Assembly (NCBI GenBank): GCA_023440105.1
Contig: JAEXSY010000166.1
Location: 1-7,541, forward strand
Source: Bacillota bacterium
GTDB taxonomy: Bacteria > Bacillota > Clostridia > Clostridiales > Clostridiaceae
Length of the DNA: 7,541 nt
Direction of reading: 5' to 3'
The translations under genes and the position numbers were made by a program. Of the stretch, positions 1 through 6,552 are shown one piece after another. The notes beneath the pieces were generated by a model. That model did no database searches, was not told where the DNA came from, and was given only the letters and a program-made list of their open reading frames with translations. Within the stretch, counting starts at the first letter, position 1. The number at the start of each line of letters is the position of its first letter.

Positions 1-452
1 GCCTTATATCAAACATATATATGAAACCTAGTGGAAATCTTTTAGTATGGCTTATTTTTATCAGCTCCTGGGTAGGTGACACAGCAGCTTATTATAGCGG
101 TCGTTATTTGGGTAAAAGAAAACTCTGCCCTAAAGTTAGTCCTAAAAAAACTATAGAGGGATCTATAGGCGGATGGTTAGGTAGTATCTTAGGTTGTGGA
201 ATTTTTGGAATACTTATAACCCCTTATTTATCAATAAATATAGGCATAATTAACTTTTTTCTAATAGGTGCAGCAGCTGGCATTATGGGACAGTTTGGTG
301 ACCTTGTTGCCTCTTCGATAAAAAGATACTTTAAAGTTAAGGATTATTCTAATTTAATTCCTGGACATGGTGGTATTTTAGATAGGTTTGATAGTATTAT
401 TTATTCCTCCGTTATTATATTCTTTTATTTAACCTTTATAGTAGGGATATAG
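1..452 (+). CDS. cdsA: Phosphatidate cytidylyltransferase (CDP-diglyceride synthase), C-terminal part
   Basis: CdsA is an integral membrane enzyme that makes CDP-diacylglycerol from CTP and phosphatidic acid, the branch-point precursor of phospholipids. The reading frame is open to the left edge (first whole codon at 3), so the ATG at 21 is an internal methionine and not the start. About 149 residues are visible; the family is usually about 260-285, so roughly the N-terminal half lies outside. Numbering from that methionine, residues 19-52 show the conserved block with GD-TAAY, GK-KL-P-(V/I)SP and KT-EG--GG. Residues 99-124 carry the family signature SIKR-x4-KD-x5-PGHGG-x2-DR-x-D, containing the acidic and basic residues that bind metal and substrate. 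Hydrophobic segments lie at about 7-20, 50-70, 74-92 and 126-143. The end is firm: a TAG stop followed within 20 bases by a terminator. In related genomes uppS lies just upstream, which cannot be seen here. Confidence 0.96.
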   Translation, partial: LISNIYMKPSGNLLVWLIFISSWVGDTAAYYSGRYLGKRKLCPKVSPKKTIEGSIGGWLGSILGCGIFGILITPYLSINIGIINFFLIGAAAGIMGQFGDLVASSIKRYFKVKDYSNLIPGHGGILDRFDSIIYSSVIIFFYLTFIVGI

Positions 453-470
453 TTTTAAATATTTTTTAAG

Positions 471-507
471 CTGAAGTATGTCTATGTGCATATCTTCAGT
501 TTTTTTA
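471..507 (+). terminator. Intrinsic terminator after cdsA
   Basis: The left arm CTGAAGTATG (471-480) pairs with CATA-t-CTTCAG (489-499). This gives a 10-bp stem with one bulged T and an 8-base loop, followed directly by seven T residues (500-506). It starts 18 bases after the cdsA stop and precedes the permease gene, so it should end or weaken transcripts coming from cdsA. Stem, spacing and T-run are all seen directly; efficiency is inferred. Confidence 0.8.
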
Positions 508-521
508 TTTATATATATAAT
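493..521 (+). promoter_or_regulatory. Possible promoter for the permease-dxr-rseP-ispG unit
   Basis: A perfect TATAAT lies at 516-521, 17 bases after the weak -35-like hexamer TCTTCA (493-498, three of six matches to TTGACA). The -35 overlaps the right arm of the terminator. The region is almost pure A+T, where TATAAT can arise by chance, so this is tentative. Its position just after a terminator and 27 bases before the likely start codon is what makes it plausible. Confidence 0.33.
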
Positions 522-537
522 AGATAAAGATATATAT

Positions 538-543
538 GGAGGG
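538..543 (+). promoter_or_regulatory. Ribosome binding site that decides the permease start
   Basis: GGAGGG at 538-543 lies four bases before an ATG at 548. The earlier in-frame ATG at 536 overlaps this site and has no site of its own upstream, only AT-rich sequence. The start at 548 is therefore preferred. Confidence 0.75.
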
Positions 544-547
544 CAGA

Positions 548-1483
548 ATGAAAAATGGCTTCAAGTTATTATATTGTATATTTATAATTTTTATATTTAT
601 TATCATTAATATCATTATTAGAAACTATTTTACTCCTATTATTTTTATAATTATTCTTTATATAATAGCCTTTCCTATATACAGGTATTTTAAAAGCTTT
701 TTTAAATCTAATAATCTGACCTCATTAGCCACATTACTAATATTAAACATAGTATTAGTTTTCTCATTAATTTATTTAGGAGGGTATATTATTTTTACTG
801 TCGATAAGCTAATAACTAGTCTTCTCAATAACATACTAATTAAAAGTATAATATTAAAGCTTAACTTTAATATTGATATATTATGGGGGAATCTAAGCTC
901 TATTGCCAATCCTTTAGTATTAAAAAGCGCAGCCTTTACTGGAGAAGCTCTCATAACTTACTTTATTAGCAACATTTCAGTATTTTTTTTACTTTCAGAC
1001 AGGGAGGAATTCATTAAGTTTGTAAAATTATTCTTATCAAGTAGTTTTATTAATAAAATAAAAGAAAGCACTAAAAATATAAAAAAAATATTTACCTTGG
1101 AGATAATTTTAGTACTCTTTTCCCTTTTTCAGACTATGATAGGTTTTTTAATTCTAAGAATTCCTGATGGAATACTCCTATCTATAATCTGCGGTATCTT
1201 AGATATTCTGCCCTATGTTGGAACTGTTATTGTATTTGCACCTTTAATAATATACAATATATTAGTAAAAGATTATATTACTGCAGTGGGATTAATATGC
1301 CTTTATGCATTGGTTAATATTATACGACAGCTTTTAGAGGCTAAATATATAGGGGATAAATTCAGTATTCATCCTTTAGTAATAATTCTATCTTTATACA
1401 TAGGTATTCAAGTATTTGGAGTTACTGGTATACTTTTAGGACCCTTATATGTAATAATCACAAAAGAAATAATATTTAATTAG
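548..1483 (+). CDS. AI-2E family (YtvI-like) membrane permease
   Basis: This is a polytopic membrane protein of the AI-2E/UPF0118 family, 311 residues from the preferred start (315 from the ATG at 536). Family members include the proposed AI-2 exporter TqsA, some Na+/H+ antiporters and the sporulation protein YtvI; the substrate cannot be read from sequence. The C-terminal hallmarks are present: G-x-LDILPYVGT at about 216-226, RQLLEAKYIG at 260-269, IHPL at 274-277 and FGVTGILLGP at 290-299. The RQ-x2-E-x-K form and the FFLLSDRE stretch near 147-154 are closest to YtvI-like members. The N-terminus is extremely hydrophobic and Ile-rich, with two membrane segments before residue 45 and about seven or eight in all. 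It is somewhat shorter than the usual 340-370. The first 120 bases (541-660) hold only about 20 G or C, far fewer than neighbouring genes. Its stop codon forms part of the dxr ribosome binding site, so it is probably cotranscribed with dxr. Family assignment is strong; a sporulation or export role is only inferred. Confidence 0.88.
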   Translation: MKNGFKLLYCIFIIFIFIIINIIIRNYFTPIIFIIILYIIAFPIYRYFKSFFKSNNLTSLATLLILNIVLVFSLIYLGGYIIFTVDKLITSLLNNILIKSIILKLNFNIDILWGNLSSIANPLVLKSAAFTGEALITYFISNISVFFLLSDREEFIKFVKLFLSSSFINKIKESTKNIKKIFTLEIILVLFSLFQTMIGFLILRIPDGILLSIICGILDILPYVGTVIVFAPLIIYNILVKDYITAVGLICLYALVNIIRQLLEAKYIGDKFSIHPLVIILSLYIGIQVFGVTGILLGPLYVIITKEIIFN

Positions 1484-1492
1484 GAGGCTATA

Positions 1493-2647
1493 ATGATTAA
1501 TATATCCATTATTGGAGTATCTGGTTCGATTGGAACCCAAGCTATTGAGCTGATTAGATTAAATAAAGATAAATATAATATAGTTGGTGTATCCGCACAT
1601 AAAAATGTTCCTAGGCTTTTAGAAATAATTAATGAGTTCTCTATCAAACATGTAGCTGTCACAGATAATGAAAGTTACCATTCAATTACAAATATTTTAA
1701 GAGAAAAAAACATAAAATGTAACGTATATTATGGTATAGAAGGATTAACAAAAATATCTACTCTTCCTGAGGCTCAAACGGTTTTAACATCAGTAGTTGG
1801 AATGGTGGGGTTAGTACCTACTATAGAAGCAATAAGAGCTGGTAAAAACATAGCCCTGGCTAACAAAGAAACCTTAGTAGTAGCAGGAGAAATTGTTACT
1901 ATGGAGGCAAAAAAGAATAATGTAAAAATCTTACCTGTAGATTCTGAGCACAGTGCGATATTTCAATGTCTTCAGGGAAATGATATAAAATCCTTAAGTA
2001 AGATATTGTTAACTGCTTCTGGTGGTCCTTTTAGAGGAAAAACCTTCGAAGATTTAAGTAAGGTGAGTCTGGAGGAAGCATTAAAGCATCCCAAATGGAA
2101 TATGGGAAAGAAAATCACAATAGATTCTGCAACCTTAATGAACAAAGGTCTTGAAGTCATAGAAGCTCATTGGTTATTCAATTGCCCTTATGATTCTATT
2201 GAGGTTATAGTTCATCCTGAGAGTATTATTCATTCAATGGTTCAGTATACTGATGGCAGTGTAATTGCTCAATTAGGTATGCCTGATATGATACTCCCAA
2301 TACAATATGCTTTCAACTATCCTATCAGAGACAAACGCTTTGTTCCAGAGTTAGATTTATTCCAAATAGGAAAACTAACCTTTGAAAAGCCTGCTAGAAG
2401 TACCTTTAGGTGCTTAGACCTAGCCTATGAAGCCGGTAAAAAGGGCTCTTACTATCCTACTATTTTAAATGCAGCCAATGAAGCAGCTGTAGACTTATTT
2501 TTGAAAAGACAAATTTCATTTATTAATATATCAGAATTAATAGAGGATGCCCTGAACACATTTTCCTATTCAGAACCATTATCAGTTTTCAAAATAATAG
2601 AAGCTGATAAAGAAGTAAAAGATTTTATTTATGGCAAAATATTTTAG
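1493..2647 (+). CDS. dxr: 1-deoxy-D-xylulose 5-phosphate reductoisomerase
   Basis: Dxr (IspC) is the cytoplasmic enzyme that rearranges and reduces DXP with NADPH to 2-C-methyl-D-erythritol 4-phosphate, the committed step of the MEP isoprenoid pathway and the target of fosmidomycin. At 384 residues it is full length for the family. The NADPH-binding G-x-SGSIG motif is at 8-14 and ANKE at 123-126. The metal ligands are D150, E152 and E221 (the first two in PVDSEHS). The substrate and flexible-loop residues S176, H199, W202, S212, N217 and K218 match the E. coli residues with a constant offset of ten. No key residue is missing. The ATG lies five bases after GGAGG (1483-1487), whose first G is the last base of the permease stop codon. 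Downstream rseP begins nine bases after the dxr stop. Confidence 0.98.
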   Translation: MINISIIGVSGSIGTQAIELIRLNKDKYNIVGVSAHKNVPRLLEIINEFSIKHVAVTDNESYHSITNILREKNIKCNVYYGIEGLTKISTLPEAQTVLTSVVGMVGLVPTIEAIRAGKNIALANKETLVVAGEIVTMEAKKNNVKILPVDSEHSAIFQCLQGNDIKSLSKILLTASGGPFRGKTFEDLSKVSLEEALKHPKWNMGKKITIDSATLMNKGLEVIEAHWLFNCPYDSIEVIVHPESIIHSMVQYTDGSVIAQLGMPDMILPIQYAFNYPIRDKRFVPELDLFQIGKLTFEKPARSTFRCLDLAYEAGKKGSYYPTILNAANEAAVDLFLKRQISFINISELIEDALNTFSYSEPLSVFKIIEADKEVKDFIYGKIF

Positions 2648-2656
2648 GAGGCTTGT

Positions 2657-3667
2657 ATGTATATAATCATTGCTTTATTAGTTTTAGGCTTACTTATAAC
2701 CATTCATGAGTTGGGTCATTTTATTATGGCTAAGGTTAATAATGTTAAAGTTGAAGAATTTTCGATAGGTATGGGACCAGAGCTAAAAAAAGTTCAAGGT
2801 AAAGAAACACAGTATTCAATAAGACTCTTTCCCATAGGCGGTTATGTAAAAATGTATGGTGAAGAAGAGGATACTGGAGATCCTAAAGCATTTATGAGCA
2901 AAAAGCCTCTTCAGCGGATAAGTATAGTTGCCGCAGGAGTTATAATGAACTTCCTTTTAGCAATATTTTTATTTTCTATGGTAACACTAGCTAATGGATA
3001 TGTTAAATCTAACATCAAAGAAGTTATTGCAGATAGCCCAGCAGCTGCAGCTGGACTAAAATCTGGTGATGTTATAACGGAAATAAATTCTAATAAGGTA
3101 TGGACCTGGAGTGATTTCACTCTACATGTATTTATGTCAGGAGGTTCCCCTGTAGAAATAAAATATACAAGGCAGGGTCAGGATTATAAAACCACTATTA
3201 CACCAGAATTCAATAAAGATGAAGAGGCATATCAAATAGGTATTGCTGCTACACTAGAGGAAAAACCAGGGCTTGGTGAGTCATTAGTAGAGGGCTTTAA
3301 GAAATCAGTATCAACCATTAATCAGGTAGTTTATTCTATTAAAACTATCTTCGCTGGTAAAGCCAGTTTAAATGATGTAGGTGGTCCTGTATCTATTATT
3401 AGGATTTCAGGTGCTGCAGCAAAAGCGGGTATTTGGAACCTGTTATCCCTGGCAGCTATGCTCAGCGTTCAGCTATCGATATTCAACTTAATTCCTTTTC
3501 CAGCTTTAGATGGAGGATGGCTTTTATTTCTCTTAATAGAGCTTATTACTAGAAGAAAAGTAAGTGACAAAATAGTTCAGGCAGCAAATTTAGTTGGAAT
3601 TTCAATATTATTTTTATTAATGATTTTAGTGACTATTAAGGATATTTTGTTCCCAATTGCACTGTAA
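2657..3667 (+). CDS. rseP: RIP metalloprotease RseP/RasP (site-2 protease family)
   Basis: This is a membrane-embedded zinc protease of the S2P family, which makes the second, intramembrane cut in membrane-anchored regulators such as anti-sigma factors and removes remnant signal peptides. At 336 residues it matches the one-PDZ Gram-positive form and is shorter than the two-PDZ E. coli protein. The HELGH zinc motif is at 17-21 in the first membrane helix. A membrane segment spans about 88-112, one PDZ domain runs from about 115 to 185 (SPAAAAGLKSGDVI at 127-140), and the second active-site motif N-LIPFPALDGG is at 277-287 with D285 as the third zinc ligand. A last membrane segment spans about 312-334. 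After LDGG the protein has W where many homologues have R. Its ribosome binding site AGGAGG (2646-2651) contains the last two bases of the dxr stop, five bases before the ATG. Its substrate in this organism is unknown. Confidence 0.96.
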   Translation: MYIIIALLVLGLLITIHELGHFIMAKVNNVKVEEFSIGMGPELKKVQGKETQYSIRLFPIGGYVKMYGEEEDTGDPKAFMSKKPLQRISIVAAGVIMNFLLAIFLFSMVTLANGYVKSNIKEVIADSPAAAAGLKSGDVITEINSNKVWTWSDFTLHVFMSGGSPVEIKYTRQGQDYKTTITPEFNKDEEAYQIGIAATLEEKPGLGESLVEGFKKSVSTINQVVYSIKTIFAGKASLNDVGGPVSIIRISGAAAKAGIWNLLSLAAMLSVQLSIFNLIPFPALDGGWLLFLLIELITRRKVSDKIVQAANLVGISILFLLMILVTIKDILFPIAL

Positions 3668-3678
3668 GAGAGGTACTC

Positions 3679-4728
3679 ATGGAAAGAAAACAAACTAGAA
3701 AAATAAAAGTAGGAAACTTATATGTGGGAGGAGATTCCCCCATAACAGTTCAGTCAATGACTAACACTGATACTAGGAATGTTGCTGCTACAGTTTATCA
3801 AATAAATGAGCTTAAAAAAACTGGTTGTGATATTATTAGAAGTGCAGTTCCTGATATGGAGGCAGCTAGGGCTTTAAAAAATATAATAGGACAGATAAAT
3901 ATTCCTATGGTAGCTGATATACATTTTGATTATAGATTAGCCTTAGAGTCAGTTAAATCTGGTGTATCTGCTTTAAGGATTAATCCAGGTAATATAGGGA
4001 GCATTGATAGGGTTAGAGAAGTTGCTTATGCAGCCTTAGATAAAGGTATTCCTATTAGAATAGGAGTTAATAGTGGCTCACTGGAAAAGAAGCTTCTTAA
4101 TAAATATGGAACAGTAACTGCCGAAGCTTTAGTAGAAAGTGCATTAGGTCATGCTGACATTTTAGAAGGCTTAGGGTTTAAGGATATTATAATATCCATA
4201 AAGTCCTCTGATGTTCCTATGATGATTGAAAGCTATAAGCTTATGTCAGAAAAAGCTGACTATCCTCTTCACCTAGGAGTAACAGAAGCAGGTACCTTAT
4301 GGAGAGGAACTATAAAATCCTCTATAGGAATAGGTGCCTTACTAGCACAGGGTATTGGTGACACTATCAGAGTTTCCTTAACCGGAAGTCCTATTGAGGA
4401 AGTGAAAGTAGGAAAGGAAATTCTTAAATCATTAGGGCTTTTACAGTCAGGTATTCAATTTATTTCTTGTCCTACCTGCGGGAGAACAGAAATTGATTTA
4501 ATAAGTATAGCTAGGGAAGTGGAAGAAAGACTAAAAGACTGTCAGAAGAATATAAAGGTCGCTATAATGGGCTGTATAGTTAACGGCCCAGGAGAGGCAA
4601 GAGAAGCCGATATTGGTATTGCTGGAGGTAAAAAGGAAGCCTTAATATTTAAAAAGGGTGAAATTATTAAAAAAGTGAAAGAAGAAATTGTTGTAGATGA
4701 ACTAATTAGGGAAATAGAAAATATGTAG
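3679..4728 (+). CDS. ispG: 4-hydroxy-3-methylbut-2-enyl diphosphate synthase (GcpE)
   Basis: IspG is a cytoplasmic [4Fe-4S] enzyme that converts methylerythritol cyclodiphosphate into HMBPP, the next-to-last step of the MEP pathway, using ferredoxin or flavodoxin electrons. At 349 residues it is the compact bacterial form. The TIM-barrel part opens with a G-D-PI-VQSMTNTDT block at about 18-32 and has VADIHFDYRLAL at 78-89 and RINPGNIG at 100-107. The cluster ligands are C264 and C267 (CPTCGRTEIDL), C299 (GCIVNGPGE) and E306, with spacing matching the E. coli C270/C273/C305/E312 set. The ribosome binding site is AGAGAGG (3667-3673), five bases before the ATG and 11 bases after the rseP stop. 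It is the last gene of the upstream cluster, followed by a 276-base gap without a clear strong terminator directly after the stop codon. Confidence 0.98.
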   Translation: MERKQTRKIKVGNLYVGGDSPITVQSMTNTDTRNVAATVYQINELKKTGCDIIRSAVPDMEAARALKNIIGQINIPMVADIHFDYRLALESVKSGVSALRINPGNIGSIDRVREVAYAALDKGIPIRIGVNSGSLEKKLLNKYGTVTAEALVESALGHADILEGLGFKDIIISIKSSDVPMMIESYKLMSEKADYPLHLGVTEAGTLWRGTIKSSIGIGALLAQGIGDTIRVSLTGSPIEEVKVGKEILKSLGLLQSGIQFISCPTCGRTEIDLISIAREVEERLKDCQKNIKVAIMGCIVNGPGEAREADIGIAGGKKEALIFKKGEIIKKVKEEIVVDELIREIENM

Positions 4729-4782
4729 TTTTATTTAGATATTTTCTGAATTATGTAATAAGAGAATCAATTGTCTATATTT

Positions 4783-4835
4783 GGCTAATTATTAAATAAC
4801 ACTTGTATTATGATATTCACTGTGTTATTATAGCC
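4783..4835 (+). repeat. Nested inverted repeat around a candidate promoter
   Basis: A perfect 8-base dyad, AATAACAC (4795-4802) and GTGTTATT (4822-4829), sits inside a second matched pair, GGCTA (4783-4787) and TAGCC (4831-4835). The loop between the inner arms is 19 bases. The arms bracket the -35 and overlap the -10 of the promoter described at 4803-4831. It could be an operator, or an RNA hairpin in transcripts that read through from ispG. No T-run follows, so it is a poor terminator. Confidence 0.45.
4803..4831 (+). promoter_or_regulatory. Candidate rimP-nusA-infB promoter P1 (extended -10)
   Basis: TTGTAT at 4803-4808 lies 17 bases before TATTAT at 4826-4831 (five of six matches to TATAAT). 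TG at 4823-4824 gives an extended -10 (TGnTATTAT). Transcription would start near 4838 and produce a leader of about 167 bases that carries the hairpin at 4870-4893. Pattern only, without experimental support. Confidence 0.5.
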
Positions 4836-4869
4836 TTATAGATTATTTATTTTATAGTATGCGTTTATT

Positions 4870-4900
4870 AAGAGTGGGCTCAAACCCGCTCTTTCTATTT
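4870..4900 (+). terminator. Leader hairpin upstream of rimP, candidate attenuator
   Basis: AAGAGTGGG (4870-4878) pairs with CCCGCTCTT (4885-4893). The stem is 9 bp with one T-G wobble, closed by a 6-base loop (CTCAAA). The 3' side runs into TTTCTATTT, a T-tract broken by C and A. It is the most GC-rich short stretch in the gap. It lies about 110 bases before rimP, downstream of P1 and upstream of P2. It would act as a weak or factor-dependent terminator. In Bacillus subtilis, NusA is reported to control its own operon through a NusA-dependent leader terminator, and weak stems with imperfect U-tracts are typical of that class; applying that here is inference. Confidence 0.62.
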
Positions 4901-4944
4901 GTATCCAAGGTAATATCACATTTAATTATTCTATACTAATAAAA

Positions 4945-4974
4945 TTGATTATAGGAAATAATAAACAGTATACT
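4945..4974 (+). promoter_or_regulatory. Candidate second promoter P2 just upstream of rimP
   Basis: TTGATT at 4945-4950 (four of six matches to TTGACA) is followed after 18 bases by TATACT at 4969-4974 (five of six matches to TATAAT). The start point would be near 4981, inside the palindrome TTCAATTGAA (4978-4987), and the leader would be only about 24 bases, bypassing the hairpin at 4870-4893. AT-rich background makes chance matches possible. Confidence 0.42.
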
Positions 4975-4990
4975 AGCTTCAATTGAAAGC

Positions 4991-4998
4991 AAAGGAGG
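4991..4998 (+). promoter_or_regulatory. Very strong ribosome binding site of rimP
   Basis: AAAGGAGG is a near-full match to the anti-Shine-Dalgarno complement, six bases before the rimP ATG. It is the strongest such site in the window. This fits a first gene in an operon that cannot rely on translational coupling. Confidence 0.85.
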
Positions 4999-5004
4999 TT
5001 TATA

Positions 5005-5469
5005 ATGAAGATTGAAGGACTTTTAAAAGAAGTAGAGTCAATAGTGCGTAATATTGTAGAAGATATGCACTATGAATTATATCACTTAGAATACGTAAAA
5101 GAAAACGGCGAATATTATCTCAGAATATATATTGACACACCATCTGGAATTTCCCTTCAAGATTGCGAAAAGGTTAGCAGAGCTGTTAGTGTTGCTTTAG
5201 ATGAAAAGGACCCTATTAAGGATCAGTATTATTTAGAAATTTCATCACCAGGAATAAATAGATTCCTTTATACTGAAAAACACTTCCTTGATAATATAAA
5301 TAAGAAGGTAAAGATTAACACATCAAAGCCAATAGATGGCAAAAAATTAATGATTGGAATATTAGAGCATTATAACTCAGAAGAAATAATAGCTCTTATA
5401 GATAATAAACCAATAAGTATACCACTGGATAAGATTAAATCAGTAAATATTGAAGAGGATTTTTCATGA
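5005..5469 (+). CDS. rimP: Ribosome maturation factor RimP (YlxS)
   Basis: RimP is a cytoplasmic factor that helps assemble the 30S ribosomal subunit. At 154 residues it is of normal length. The N-terminal alpha/beta domain covers about 1-85 and contains YYLRIYID (37-44) and the family's most conserved stretch YLEISSPGINRFL (76-88). The C-terminal SH3-like domain covers about 89-154. It opens the nusA-infB operon, as in most bacteria. It is preceded by the 276-base regulatory gap, where many Clostridia would instead have polC close by. Its TGA stop overlaps the nusA ribosome binding site (TGAGGAGG), so nusA translation is probably coupled to it. Confidence 0.97.
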   Translation: MKIEGLLKEVESIVRNIVEDMHYELYHLEYVKENGEYYLRIYIDTPSGISLQDCEKVSRAVSVALDEKDPIKDQYYLEISSPGINRFLYTEKHFLDNINKKVKINTSKPIDGKKLMIGILEHYNSEEIIALIDNKPISIPLDKIKSVNIEEDFS

Positions 5470-5481
5470 GGAGGCATTAAG

Positions 5482-6528
5482 ATGAATGAGGAATTTATTG
5501 GTGCATTACGAGAAATTGTTAAAGAAAAGGGTATAAGCGAAGAGCTATTATTCACAACAATTGAAGATGCACTAGTGGCTGCCTACAAAAAGAATTATGC
5601 AAACACAGGCAGTAATGCACAGAATGTAAGAGTAACAATGAATAGAGAAAATGGAGAAATCCATGTATACTCTCGCAAAAATGTGGTAGATGAAGTTTAT
5701 GATGATGTAACAGAAATTTCTTTAGAAGAAGCAAAAGCCATCAATCCTAAGTATGAAATAGAAGATGTAGTTGAGCTTGAGGTTACACCTAGGACTTTTG
5801 GAAGAGTTGCTGCTCAGCTTGCAAAGCAAGTAGTTATACAGAGAATAAAGGAAGCTGAAAGAAATATCATATATAATGAATTTATAGAAAAAGAATATGA
5901 TATTATTTCAGGAACTGTTATCCGAAAGGATAAAGGAAATGTTTTTGTAGATCTTGGAAGGATAGAAGCTGTTCTAGGAACAAATGAACAGATGCCTGGA
6001 GAAGATTATAATTTTAACGAAAGATTAAAGTTATATATTGTAGAGGTTAAAAACACTTCTAAGGGTGCACAAGTAGTAGTGTCAAGAACTCATCCTGGGT
6101 TAGTCAAGAGACTGTTTGAATTGGAGGTTCCTGAGATATATGAAGGAATTGTTGAAATAAAGAGTATATCTAGAGAAGCAGGTTCAAGGACAAAAATTGC
6201 TGTTTATTCAAAAGATGAAGAAATTGATCCTATGGGAGCCTGTGTTGGACCAAAAGGTATTAGAGTACAAAATATAGTTAGCGAATTAAAAAATGAAAAG
6301 ATTGATATCATAAAATGGAGTAAGCTGCCAGAGGAATACATTGCAAATGCTCTGAGCCCAGCTAAGGTTTTAGATGTAACCATCGATGAAGAAAATAAGT
6401 CTGCAAAGGTAATAGTAGATGACAATCAGTTATCTCTTGCTATTGGAAAAGAAGGTCAGAATGTAAGACTTGCAGCAAAGCTCACAGGATGGAAGATAGA
6501 TATCAAGAACAGTTCACAAGCTCAATAA
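5482..6528 (+). CDS. nusA: Transcription termination/antitermination factor NusA
   Basis: NusA binds RNA polymerase and nascent RNA, promotes pausing and hairpin-dependent termination, and takes part in antitermination on rRNA operons. The order of domains is N-terminal RNA polymerase-binding domain at about 1-125 (GRVAAQLAKQVVIQRIKEAER at 108-127), S1 domain at about 135-200, KH1 at about 203-275 (MGACVGPKGIR at 251-261) and KH2 at about 280-345 (LAIGKEGQNVRLAAKLTGW at 329-347 approximately). The linker SRTHPGLVKRLFELEVPEI (201-219) is highly typical. It ends soon after KH2, as in Firmicutes, and lacks the C-terminal acidic repeats of proteobacteria. The ribosome binding site AGGAGG (5469-5474) shares a base with the rimP stop and lies seven bases before the ATG. 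It may regulate its own operon through the leader hairpin at 4870-4893. Confidence 0.98.
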   Translation: MNEEFIGALREIVKEKGISEELLFTTIEDALVAAYKKNYANTGSNAQNVRVTMNRENGEIHVYSRKNVVDEVYDDVTEISLEEAKAINPKYEIEDVVELEVTPRTFGRVAAQLAKQVVIQRIKEAERNIIYNEFIEKEYDIISGTVIRKDKGNVFVDLGRIEAVLGTNEQMPGEDYNFNERLKLYIVEVKNTSKGAQVVVSRTHPGLVKRLFELEVPEIYEGIVEIKSISREAGSRTKIAVYSKDEEIDPMGACVGPKGIRVQNIVSELKNEKIDIIKWSKLPEEYIANALSPAKVLDVTIDEENKSAKVIVDDNQLSLAIGKEGQNVRLAAKLTGWKIDIKNSSQAQ

Positions 6529-6552
6529 TAACCTTTTTAAAGAGGTGAGGTA

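Noticed and set aside
21..23. ATG at 21 as the cdsA start
   Set aside because: The frame stays open to the left edge and the protein would be only about half the family length, so this is an internal methionine of a truncated view.
536..547. ATG at 536 as the permease start
   Set aside because: It overlaps the GGAGGG site that serves the ATG at 548 and has no site of its own; the four extra residues add nothing to the family match.
4741..4767. Possible terminator hairpin right after ispG (ATTTTCT with AGAGAAT)
   Set aside because: Seven AT-rich pairs including a wobble, a 13-base loop and no T-run after it; too weak to call.
4859..4939. A 26-codon ATG reading frame covering the leader hairpin, as a possible leader peptide
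   Set aside because: No ribosome binding site precedes it (only AT-rich sequence), its content is unremarkable, and it runs through the hairpin without any run of regulatory codons. Most likely chance.
5552..5734. Minus-strand frames of about 60-73 codons inside nusA, dxr, rseP and the permease
   Set aside because: All lie antisense within strongly identified genes and have no ribosome binding site or recognisable protein features.
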